The notes under the pieces: generated by a model
What the model was told of the DNA's origin: nothing
The model's input: the letters and a program-made list of their open reading frames with translations, nothing else
Databases searched by the model: none
Assembly: GCA_029216955.1 (NCBI GenBank)
Contig: JANAVB010006997.1
Span: 181,838-245,837 of the forward strand
Direction: 5' to 3'
Origin: Iris pallida
Taxonomy: Eukaryota; Streptophyta; Magnoliopsida; Asparagales; Iridaceae
DNA length: 64,000 bases
Shown: piece after piece, positions 12,818-22,438 of the stretch
Layout: each line of letters starts with the position of its first letter
How positions within the stretch are numbered: position 1 is the first letter of the stretch
Program-made: the position numbers and the translations under genes

Positions 12818-14459
12818 CAGTCTATCCTAGCATACTGATCCCTCAACCAATCCATCCCTAAGACCACATCATAATCGGCCATCGGGAACTCTATCAATCT
12901 AGCGGGGAACTCTCTACCACTAACTACGATCCGACACGAGGAAAACACCCTATCTACTCCCACAAGTCCGTTACCAGTAAGTATATTCCTTACTGATAAT
13001 GACTCGAGCTCCAATCCTATCTGTGTCACGAATCGTGCAGACATAAATGAATGCGAGGCACCAGAATCAAATAATATTAAAGCTGGAAATGTGTTGACGA
13101 GAATAGTACCTGCCACTACCTCACCTGGTGCTAATCCTTCCTCTCCCATGGTCAAGGCCAGCACTTGACCATGTCCTCTGGGTGCGGGTCCCCTCTGCTA
13201 AAAATTCCTCTCCCTGCTCTGGATCAGGGCTTGGGCTTGGGCATACTGCTGCAGTCTCTGCTGCTGGAATGCATGGGCCTGCGTCGGTAATGGCCTCGGG
13301 AACGGGTACTGCAGCTGTTGCTGATGCTGGACTGGTGCTGGTCCTCTAACTGAAGGACTAGAGAAGGCCGATGAACTTTCCCTGCTCGGGCAATTCCCAA
13401 CCCTGTGGTCCGGGGCACCATAAACCAAGCACAAACCTTGTGCTCTGTGACACTCTGATACCACATGCCCTAGCTTCCCGCGGTGTGAACATCCCACTGC
13501 GGAAGACTGCTTCTGCTTCTGCTGCTGAGGGTGCGTCGGGGTTGAATGCTGAACCGACGTCACTAAGATCGCCCGCCTCGGAGCTCCAATGGTCAAAGCC
13601 CTGGCTGCCGGGACTGGTGCTGATGACTGATTCATCTGGCCGTGAGATCGCTTCCGACCTCCGGTCCTATCCACGATCCTCTGGGAGGTATACTCATGCC
13701 TCCGGGCTGCTCTCAACACTGCATCAAAAGTTTGATGCTCAAACTGCTCCACTGCCAATAAAATCTCCAGGTGAAGCCCCTGCTGGAATCGATGGGCTCT
13801 ATCGTACTCGGTTGCTACCAAGGTGGGAGCAAACCGACTAAGCATGGAGAACTCGGCCGCATATCCATCGACCGTCCTGCCCATCTGCTTCAGATTGGTG
13901 AACCTCGCCTGTAGATCGTATCGAGCTACAGCATCAAAATACTTGGTCTGGAATCTCTCTCTGAATACTGTCCAAGCAATAGGGGCCACTAATCCAACGG
14001 CCTGCGCCGCCCACCAGCTGCGGGCAAGATCCAACAACTGCAGGCGCACTACGGCCACCTTCTCGGCTTCTAGAATCACCTTTGTGTCCTGAAGCCATGC
14101 ATCTGCAGCGATCGCATCTTTATTGTCATCGAAGAAGGAAGGGTTCAAGCGCTTGAAGCTGTTGGTCGCGCTATTACCCAGATGACCTCCTCTGGTAAAA
14201 GCATCTGCCACCGTCTGGTGCAAGGCATCTCCGCGACGATCCTGGGAAGCTAATAATGACCTGATGAGACCCACCAAAGTGTAATCATCAGGCTCTGCAG
14301 GCTGGACGGGCTGAACTGGTGGCTCTCCTCCAGTAGGTATGACTCTGGAGGCTACTCCTGAATGTTGGGCTTGATCTCCAGGTTGCTGCTGGTCCGCGGG
14401 AGGTGCTTCGTCTTGCTGATCGGCAGGTCCAGGAACAATGCCGCTGAAGAAGACGACAT
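12818..14459 (-). pseudogene. Truncated gypsy gag-protease copy (first unit of the array)
   Basis: On the minus strand this encodes a Tekay-type gag (LARSWWAAQAVG retrotransposon-gag core, then two CCHC knuckles) followed by the aspartic protease motif [12 protein letters not shown] and [17 protein letters not shown], where it stops abruptly at 12818. It is nearly identical to 20598-22259 of the complete unit. Odd points: an amber codon at 13198-13200 where the other copy has CAG; both zinc knuckles have lost a cysteine (CSHRG and CLVYG instead of CSHCG and CLVCG); a codon is missing in SVR-NILTG; and the 12-residue segment around ILEAARTPEAKK is shortened. It is a dead copy. A gag N-terminal segment extends to about 14459 but not in one clean frame. 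Confidence 0.88.
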
Positions 14460-14599
14460 AGGGAACAATAAGGAAGGACCATGATAGATCAACGATACAA
14501 GCATGGGATCATGTCAAGATTACAGAGATTCAGAAGATACGAGCAGAGATCAAGGACGAGTACTGATTGAGACATCTATTCGACAAACCCTCACATACC

Positions 14600-14638
14600 T
14601 TGATTTACAAGACCTGCATGGGCCACCACTTAAACCAT
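14600..14638 (-). other. Leader / primer-site region abutting the middle LTR
   Basis: On the minus strand the LTR end GGGGCGTGACA is followed directly by TGGTTTAAGTGGTGGCCC and ATGCAGGTC. The same order is found left of the right-hand LTR (22400-22438). A primer site should start with TGG, and this one does, but it does not match the usual initiator tRNA-Met site, so the primer tRNA is not identified. Confidence 0.6.
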
Positions 14639-15329
14639 GTCACGCCCCAGAACCAGAATACTGGAGAGCGGGGGCAGACATAGCCAGCTACGTATATAGA
14701 GATGGAATCTATCTCGCTATACGGTCACGGTTGTCTAGATACATGAGGGTTTAACTACAATCCATCAGTCGCCTATGGTCATGAACAAGCCTATTGTCTC
14801 AATCTCAAGCAAGTAGTAACAGTATACAAGATGTCAGAGCACAAAATATATAATAGCAAGGCGTCCCATACATTACATATTCGGATGATCATGAAGCTAG
14901 TCGTACAAAATGACAGGACTAGCAAGAGTTTCAGTCATACATAATCAATCCTAGGATCTGTTAATCATGTTACAGCCCGTAGGCAGACAGTAAATAAGGT
15001 GCAATACGAGCTAACACGTGCTCGCCGGCTAAACGCCTCAAAAGAATAATTTTACAATAAAGTGGGAGAACAAAAAGAAACCCACTCATTGCCAGGGTTA
15101 CGCCTGGTGTTCACCATCTGGCTGGAAGGTAGGTAGATCCTCTGGTGTTGCTCCGATATCTGGCCATACAAAATCAGCTGGGTTAGACCCCAGAAAGAGC
15201 AAGTGCCACAAAGGAGGCTTCACTTAGGAACTAAAACCAGCATATCACAATAGAATATTAAGGATAAATAATATTATAAAGAACTAATAATAATAGAGAT
15301 AACAACAGTAAACTGAGTACGAAGAAACC

Positions 15330-15730
15330 ATTTAAGTAGCCAGGTCACAACCCTTAAACCAAACAAGGACCGGGGTTGCAGCCCTTCACCTGAATAGAAA
15401 CCCGTCTCAAATACTATTAGTACAGTGAAGACAATAAACGAAGAGAGGACACAGAACTGCTCCGGGAGCCAGGTTATAACCCTTAAACCAAACAAGGACC
15501 GGGGTTGTAACCCTTCACCTGAACAGAACTGGACCCCTGATCTTTATTGCTAAGGCCAGCATAATTAATCATGGTATTTAAGGTAAGGTAAAACATGACG
15601 AACATTGTATGGGGTTGCAATAAGACAATAAACGAAGAGAGGACACAGAACTGCTCCGGGAGCCAGGTTACAACCCTTAAACCAAATAAGGACCGGGGTT
15701 GTAACCCTTCGCCTGAACAGAACTGGACCC
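15330..15730. repeat. Three copies of a hairpin-forming 60-bp block in the LTR
   Basis: Each copy reads AACCCTTAAACCAAAYAAGG, then ACCGGGGTTG and AACCCTTC. The GGTTAYAACCC and GGGTTGTAACCC words can pair as a stem. The same three copies occur at 23130-23530 in the other LTR. The gypsy LTR at 44849 has only one diverged block at about 45510-45550 (CCCAACCAAACAAGGACAG), so the triplication is specific to this family. Confidence 0.75.
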
Positions 15731-16493
15731 CTGATCTTTATTGTTGAGGCAAGCATCAATAATCATGTCATGTCACAATCTTGCACAGGATCAGGGTAAG
15801 GCTAAGCTGGAATAAACTCCATCCAATCAATCACGGCCAATCAAGAGTACGGCTTGATACTTTAACTAACTAAGGTTATCACAGGCCTAGTTACTAGCAA
15901 GATGCAATGAGATTATCCCAACAGCCACAAGCCCTGCAGACCATCCGGTTATCCAGGTCGAATGTCCATTTGTGAAGAATGCAACACGTGACTGTGTGCT
16001 AGAATGTGCCCTACTCGTCGGTAGGCTACAAGTCCACTTAATGCTCCCAGATAACGGGATTGCCTGTAGCTGGGAATCTCTTCATGTCTATTGAATTATT
16101 CTAGTTTATTAGCCTTAGTCAATTACTGTAGGTATCCCTGACCGTGGTACTCAGGGATCCCTATCCTAGACATGATGCATGACAGTACTGGTTTATTTGT
16201 ACAAACGCAATCGCCCACGGTGCCCAGGTCATTCATACTTGTCATGTTAGGCTAGCCGTTGTAACAGCATGTCGAGATACATCATGTCAGTTTACTTGTT
16301 AAGAGTGCGCCACGGCAGGCCAATATCGTGTTCTATTCTTATATTATCATGAAGAGAGAAACTTGCATAAAATAACTGGTGACATATTCTTGAAGCCAAG
16401 GAAAAGATCTACAACTTTCATGTTTTGAGTTTTTTAAGATTCTAGCAACAAAATAACTTAAACAGGCAAAAACAATAAAAATAGAGCAATTTC

Positions 16494-16680
16494 GGCGCAT
16501 GGGATTCCTGCACAAATCGACGCATGGGATTCCTGCACAAATCGGCGCATGGGATTCCTGCACAATCGGCGCATGGGATTCCTGCACAATCGGCGCATGG
16601 GATTCCTGCACAAATCGGTGCATGGGATTTCTGCGCAATCGGCGCATGGGATTCCTGTGCAATCGGCGCATGGGATTTTA
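16494..16680. repeat. 25-bp minisatellite CGCATGGGATTCCTGCACAA in the middle LTR
   Basis: About eight units of GGCGCATGGGATTCCTGCAC plus AAATC or AATC are arranged head to tail. The partner array at 24294-24525 has about two more units, which explains most of the length difference between the two LTRs. Periodic peptides read from all frames here are artefacts of the repeat. Confidence 0.9.
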
Positions 16681-17427
16681 AACTCACGTTGCGTCTTCAG
16701 TACATGCGCGTAAGGAACCTACGCGCATGACACGCTCGGAGTCAAAGAATGCGTTGCCGGGACTTCACGGCGCATGACCTCCCGGCACATGGCCTCCCGG
16801 GCGCATGGGGTTCCCGGCGCATGGGATTTATCGTCCCCAAACAGCCAGTTCAGCCATGAAAGTTCCGAAAACTTGTAATGGCCATAACTTACTCATCCGA
16901 AGTCGAAATCAAGCGAAACAAAAGCCAAAACTGCATGAAATTGAATTCTCTTCAACATAGAACCATTAGTTTTCGAAAATAAGTAAGTTTTAGAGATCAA
17001 AACCAAGAAAAACCAAAAAGTTACAAACTTAGATCTACAAGAATCCATCCACCAAATCCAAAAATGCCAAGTTCTAAAGAGGCTTAGAATCAAGTAAGGA
17101 AGAGAATGGAACAATAAAACTTGAGATCCATCATGAAGCAAGTTGCACTTGCCTAAGCTCTCTCTCTCTCTCTCTCTCTTCCTGGTAGGTGTAGAAGTAA
17201 ATGTGGAGAAGAAGAAGAGTAATGAAGAGAGAGAATGAGGGAATGGATTAATAAAGGATGAGGGTGGTGGTAGGTAGGGGTTCTCCCCTTGGTTCATGAT
17301 GAACCAAGGCAACCCAAGCCTAGCCGAACCAACCCAAAATAAACCGAGCCAAGCCAAAAGATATGCGATACAAGATAAAATACGTACACGTATTCCAAGA
17401 TACGTAATACGAACTACAGGCATTACA

Positions 17428-17465
17428 ACTCTACCCACCTTAAAAGAATTCCGTCCTCGGAATTT
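17428..17465 (-). other. Polypurine tract next to the 3' LTR
   Basis: On the minus strand the sequence TTTTAAGGTGGGTAGAGT directly precedes the LTR start TGTAATGCC, after CCGAGGACGGAATTC. This is the usual Tekay-type polypurine region that primes plus-strand synthesis, and it confirms the element's direction. Confidence 0.8.
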
Positions 17466-17593
17466 AATCAAGAGGTTAGAATTGCAAGGACAAGCTATAC
17501 TAATCACAGGCAAGCTATACTAATCAAGCAATCAAGAAATTATTCATACAAGCACGAAATCGAAGGTATGAGGCATAAGAAAGATATTATACC

Positions 17594-18637
17594 TCACGAG
17601 TCAAACAGGTCGGGATATCGCGATCGAATATCATCCTCACGCTCCCACGTTGACTCACCCAAAGAGTAATGACCCCAAGCAACTCGGACTAACTTGATAG
17701 TCTTGTTCTTGAGTGTCTTCTCTCTTCGGTCCAATCTAGACACGGGCCTCTCCTCATACGAACGGTTGGTACCAACAACCAATTCCGAATGATCCAGGAT
17801 GTGGCTCGGGTCCGGGATATACCGTCGCAGTTGGGATATATGGAATACGTCATGCACCTCACGTAGCGATGGTGGAAGAGCGAGACGATAGGACACATCA
17901 CCTACTCGCTCCAGAATATTGAACGGCCCTATATACCTAGGACTAAGCTTTCCTCGTACGCCGAAACGAATGACGCCGCGGTTAGGCAAAATCCTCAGGA
18001 ATACATGGTCGCCGACAGAAAACTCAAGAGGGCGCCGATGAGAATCGGTCCAATGACGCTGGCGATCTTGGGCAACTCGAAGATGATCTCTGACTCTTCT
18101 GACCACTTCAACGGTCTGAGCAATCATTTCTGGACCAAGCATCTGCCTCTCTCCAATATCGTCCCAGGCTAGCGGGGATCGGCACTTCCTACCATACAGT
18201 GCCTCGAACGGTGCCATCTGGATACTGGCCTGGAAACTGTTGTTGTACGAGAACTCCACCAGGTGCAGGTGATCTTCCCACGATCCACCGAAGTCGAGCG
18301 TACAAGATCTCAACATGTCTTCAAGAGTCTGGATCGTGCGTTCTGACTGGCCATCAGTCTGCGGATGATAAGCGGAGCTGAACTGGAGGCAAATTTCCAA
18401 ACTCTCTTGCAGGCTACGCCAAAAGTGCGACGTAAATCTAGAATCTCTGTCCGAGGTGATACTGACTGGTACACCGTGCAATCTGACAATCTGTCGGAGA
18501 TACATCTCCGCTAGCTGAGCCGTCGACTGACCAAATCTGAACGGGAGAAAGTGAGCCACCTTCGTGAGCTTGTCTATGACAACCCAAATAGCGTCTCTGC
18601 CAGCCGGAGATCTAGGTAATCCAGTCACAAAATCCAT
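17594..18637 (-). pseudogene. Gypsy integrase core, GPY/F module and chromodomain
   Basis: The 347-codon frame starts [15 protein letters not shown]. It holds the D,D-35-E core: Asp of MDFVTG, Asp of SDRDSRFTSHFW and Glu of [12 protein letters not shown]. Then come the GPY/F module (KLSPRYIGPFNILERVGDV), the [15 protein letters not shown] linker, and a chromodomain-like end with [20 protein letters not shown]. Integrase inserts element cDNA, and the chromodomain targets chromatin in this clade. It is separated from the upstream pol frame by one amber codon at 18650-18652 that replaces a Trp codon in PEWKWEHI, so the polyprotein is broken although this part is intact. Confidence 0.93.
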
Positions 18638-18649
18638 GGTTATATGCTC

Positions 18650-19318
18650 CTACTTCCATTCTGGAATCGGCAAGGGCTGAAGAAGTCCGGCTGGCCACTG
18701 ATGTTCAGCCTTAACTTGTTGGCAAACCAAACATCGAGAGACAAACCGGGCTATCTCCCTCTTCATGCCATTCCACCAAAAGTGCTGACGAATATCACGG
18801 TACATCTTCGTACCGCCGGGATGAATGGAATACTGCGAACTGTGAGCCTCCGTCATGATCTCCTGTCTGATATCTCCACTGGGTACACAAAGACGCTTCC
18901 CATGTCGAAGTGTACCGTCTTCATGAATGCATAACTCTGGTCTTCGTCCTGCCTCACACTCTGCTCTGAGTCGCTGAAGCTTGGAATCTGCTGACTGCGC
19001 CATCCGGATCCTCTCGACTATAGTGGACTGAACTTGCATGCTGGCCATCAATGCCACACTGGAAGGGAGGACAACTTCTATACCCATCTTCTGAAGATCT
19101 GCTAACAGCTCTAGTTGCGCTGTTAGAAAATAAACTCCGGCTCTCCTGCTCAATGCATCTGCAACGACGTTGGCCTTCCCAGGATGATACTGCAAGTTAA
19201 CATCATAATCCACAAGTAGCTCTAGCCACCTTCTCTGACGCATGTTAAGATCCTTCTGGGTGAAAACATACTTCAGGCTCTTGTGGTCGGTGAAAATCTC
19301 CACCCTATCTCCATACAA
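18650..19318 (-). pseudogene. Gypsy RNase H C-terminus and integrase zinc-binding domain
   Basis: This frame continues pol after a frameshift near 19320. It starts in the RNase H ([35 protein letters not shown]). It then gives the integrase HHCC domain: His of [11 protein letters not shown] and the Cys pair of [12 protein letters not shown]. It ends at the amber codon within PEWK. The overlapping frame 19273-19318 belongs to the upstream fragment that runs out of frame. Confidence 0.92.
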
Positions 19319-20946
19319 GTAGTGCCTCCAAACTTAAGTGCAAACACTACTGCTGCTAGCTCCAAATCATGGGTTGGGTAATTCCTCTCATGATCACGAA
19401 GTTGTCGGGATGCATAAGCTATTACCTTCCCATGCTGCATCAGAACACATCCTAAACCTCTGCCCGAAGCATCACAATACACTGAAAATCCACCGGTTCT
19501 ATCTGGAAGCGTGAGAATGGGTGCCGTCATCAAGCCTCGCTTCAACTTCTCAAAAGAATCCTGGCACTCTGCTGTCCAAGCAAACTGTATATCCTTGCGG
19601 GTCAACAGGGTCAATGGCGCTGAAATTCGAGCAAAGTCTGAAATATATTGCCGGTAGTAGCCGGCCAATCCAAGAAAACTGCGAACTTCTGCAACCGTGC
19701 TGGGCACTGGCCATGTCTCAATGGCCACAATCTTCTGGGGATCCACTTCTCCTCCTCCTCTGGTGATGATATGGCCCATGTACGAAATGCGATCGAGCCG
19801 GAACTCGTATTTACTAAACTTGGCATACAACTGGTGCTCTCTGAGAATCTGGAGGACAATTCTAAGATGATGCTCATGCTCCGCCTCACTCTTACTGTAG
19901 ACCAGAATGTCATCTAGAAAGACAATCACGAACTGATCCAAATAAGGCATAAAGATACGATTCATGAGGTCCATGAATACTGTCGGCGCATTGGTTGCTC
20001 CAAATGGCATCACAAGGAACTCCCAATGCCCATATCTCGATCTGAACGCTGTCTTCGGGATGTCCTGCTCTCTGACTCTGATCTGGTGGTATCCTGACCG
20101 CAAGTCGATCTTCGAGAATACTGCTGCCCCCTTGAGTTGATCAAACAAGTCATCTATCCTCGGGAGAGGGTATCTGTTCTTGATTGTCACTGAGTTCAAG
20201 GTACGATAATCTATACATAATCTGGACGTACCATCCTTCTTTTTTACAAGAAGCATCGGGGCTCCCCAAGGCGATCCACTAGCACGAATGAATCCCTTGG
20301 TTCTGAGTTCTTCAATCATCTTGTACAATATCTCTAGCTCTGACGGCGCCATCCTGTAGACTCTCTCTGACACTGGGGCTGTCCCGGGAATCAAGTCGTT
20401 GGTAAACTCGATCTCTCGCTCTGGCGGCATTCCTGGAAGCTCTTCTGGGAAAACATCTGGAAACTCTTCAACTATCTGGGGTAACTGCATTGCTGCTACT
20501 GCCATCCGCAATACTGGAGGAGAAGGTTCAACTTTGCCTCGGAAGAAGAAAAACCCTGGCTCGCCTGGAATGCTAAAAATAACCCTGCCAATATGGCAGT
20601 CTATCCTAGCATACTGATCCCTCAACCAATCCATCCCTAAGACCACATCATAATCGGCCATCGGGAACTCTATCAATCTAGCGGGGAACTCTCTACCACT
20701 AACTACGATCCGACACGAGGAAAACACCCTATCTACTCCCACAAGTCTGTTACCAGTAAGTATATTAAGCCTTACTGATAATGACTCGAGCTCCAATCCT
20801 ATCCGTGTCGCGAATCGTGCAGTCATAAATGAATACGAGGCACCAGAATCAAATAATACTGAAACTGGAAAGGTGTTGACGAGAATAGTACCTGCCACTA
20901 CCTCACCTGGTGCTAATCCTTCCTCTCCCATGGTCAAGGCCAGCAC
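19273..20946 (-). pseudogene. Gypsy protease, reverse transcriptase and RNase H (5' part of pol)
   Basis: The 557-codon frame holds the aspartic protease ([13 protein letters not shown]), the RT with [31 protein letters not shown], and the catalytic FLDDILVYS, then RNase H ([28 protein letters not shown]). A frameshift near 19320 turns the expected [12 protein letters not shown] into an out-of-frame tail. RT motif [11 protein letters not shown] has Ala where Leu is usual. Upstream it is continuous with gag except for an amber codon. The start at 20946 is simply the first Met after that stop, not a real start. Confidence 0.93.
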
Positions 20947-21000
20947 TTGACCATGTCCTCTGGGTACGGGTCCCCTCTGCTGAAAATTCCTCTTCCTGCT

Positions 21001-22259
21001 CTAGATCAGGGCTTGGGCTTGGGCATACTGCTGCGGTCTCTGCTGCTGGAATGCCTGGGCCTGCGTCGGTAATGGCCTCGGGAACGGGTACTGCAGCTGC
21101 TGCTGCTGCTGGACTGGTGCTGGTCCTCTAACTGAAGGACTAGAGAAGGCCGATGAACTTCTCCTGCTCGGGCAATTCCCAACCCTGTGGTCCGGGGCAC
21201 CACAAACCAAGCACAAACCTTGTGCTCTGCGACACTCTGATACCATATGCCCTGGCTTCCCGCAGTGTGAACATCCCACTGCGGAAGACTGCTTCTGCTT
21301 CTGCTGCTGAGGGTGCGTCGGGGTTGAATGCTGAACCGACGTCACTGAGACCGCCCGCCTCGGAGCCCCAATGGTCAAAGCCCTGGCTGCCGGGGCTGGT
21401 GCTGATGACTGATTCATCTGGCCGTGAGATCGCTTCCGACCTCCGGTCCTATCCACGATCCTCTGGGAGGTATACTCATGCCTCCGGGCTGCTCTCAACA
21501 CTGCATCAAAAGTTTGATGCTCAAACTGCTCCACTGCCAATAAAATCTCCAGGTGAAGCCCCTGCTGGAATCGCTGGGCTCTATCGTACTCGGTTGCTAC
21601 CAAGGTAGGAGCAAACCGACTAAGCCTGGAGAACTCGGCCGCATATCCATCGACCGTCCTACCCATCTGCTTCAGATTGGTGAACCTCGCCTGTAGATCG
21701 TATCGAGCTACAGTATCAAAATACTTGGTCTGGAATCTCTCTCTAAATACTGTCCAAGCAATAGGGGCCACTAATCCAATGGCCTGCGCCGCCCACCAGC
21801 TGCGGGCAAGATCCAACAACTGCAGGCGCACTACGGCCACCTTCTTGGCTTCTGGAGTCCTGGCTGCTTCTAGAATCACCTCTGTGTCCTGAAGCCATGC
21901 ATCTGCAGCGATCGCATCTTCATTGCCGTCGAAGAAGGGAGGGTTCAAGCGCTTGAAGCTGTTGGCCACGCTATTACCCTGATGACCTCCTCTGGTCAAA
22001 GCATCTGCCACCGCCTAGTGCAAGGCATCTCCGTGACGATCCTGGGAAGCTAATAATGACCTGATAAGACCCACCAAAGTGCAATCATCAGGCTCTGCAG
22101 GCTGGACGGGCTGAACTGGTGGCTCTCCTCCAGTAGGCATGACTCTGGAGGCTACTCCTGAATGTTGGGCTTGATCTCCAGGTTGCTGCTGGTCCGCGGA
22201 AGGTGCTTCGCCTTGCTGATCGGCAGGTCCAGGAACAATGCCGCTGAAGAAGACGACAT
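21001..22259 (-). pseudogene. Gypsy gag (capsid and two zinc knuckles)
   Basis: Gag builds the virus-like particle. The frame shows the retrotransposon gag core (LQLLDLARSWWAAQA, WTVFRERFQTKYF), the basic region RKRSHGQMNQ, and two intact CCHC knuckles (CSHCGKPGHMVSEC and CLVCGAPDHRVGNC), then a Gln-rich linker. Ambers interrupt it: one at 22015-22017 near the N-terminus and one at 21001-21003 in the linker to protease. Both are CAG in the sister copy at 12818-14459. The N-terminal Pro/Gln-rich segment runs to about 22259. Confidence 0.9.
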
Positions 22260-22438
22260 AGGAAACAATAAGGAAGGACCAGGACAGATCAACGATACAA
22301 GCATGGGATCATGTCAAGATTACAGAGATTCAGAAGATACGAGCAGAGATCAAGTACTAGTACTGATTGAGACATCTATTCGGCAAACCCTCATATACCT
22401 TGATTTACAAGACCTGCATGGGCCACCACTTAAACCAT

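Larger units (their letters stand above)
14639..17427 (-). mobile_element. Middle LTR of the gypsy array (3' LTR of the full unit), 2789 bp
   Basis: It starts TGTCACGCCCCAG and ends CAGGCATTACA on the plus strand. It is colinear with the LTR at 22439-25277 and differs by scattered substitutions (roughly one to two per 100 bases by eye) and in the copy number of its 25-bp repeat. It contains three copies of a 60-bp block (15330-15400, 15470-15530, 15660-15720) with the inverted words GGTTACAACCC and GGGTTGTAACC, a CT run at 17158-17180 and the 25-bp array at 16494-16680. Confidence 0.92.

Noticed and set aside
16339..16730. Periodic frames (SHAPIVQE, GIPCAD) and their copies at 24139-24562
   Set aside because: Artefacts of the 25-bp LTR minisatellite. 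Present in all frames and on both strands.
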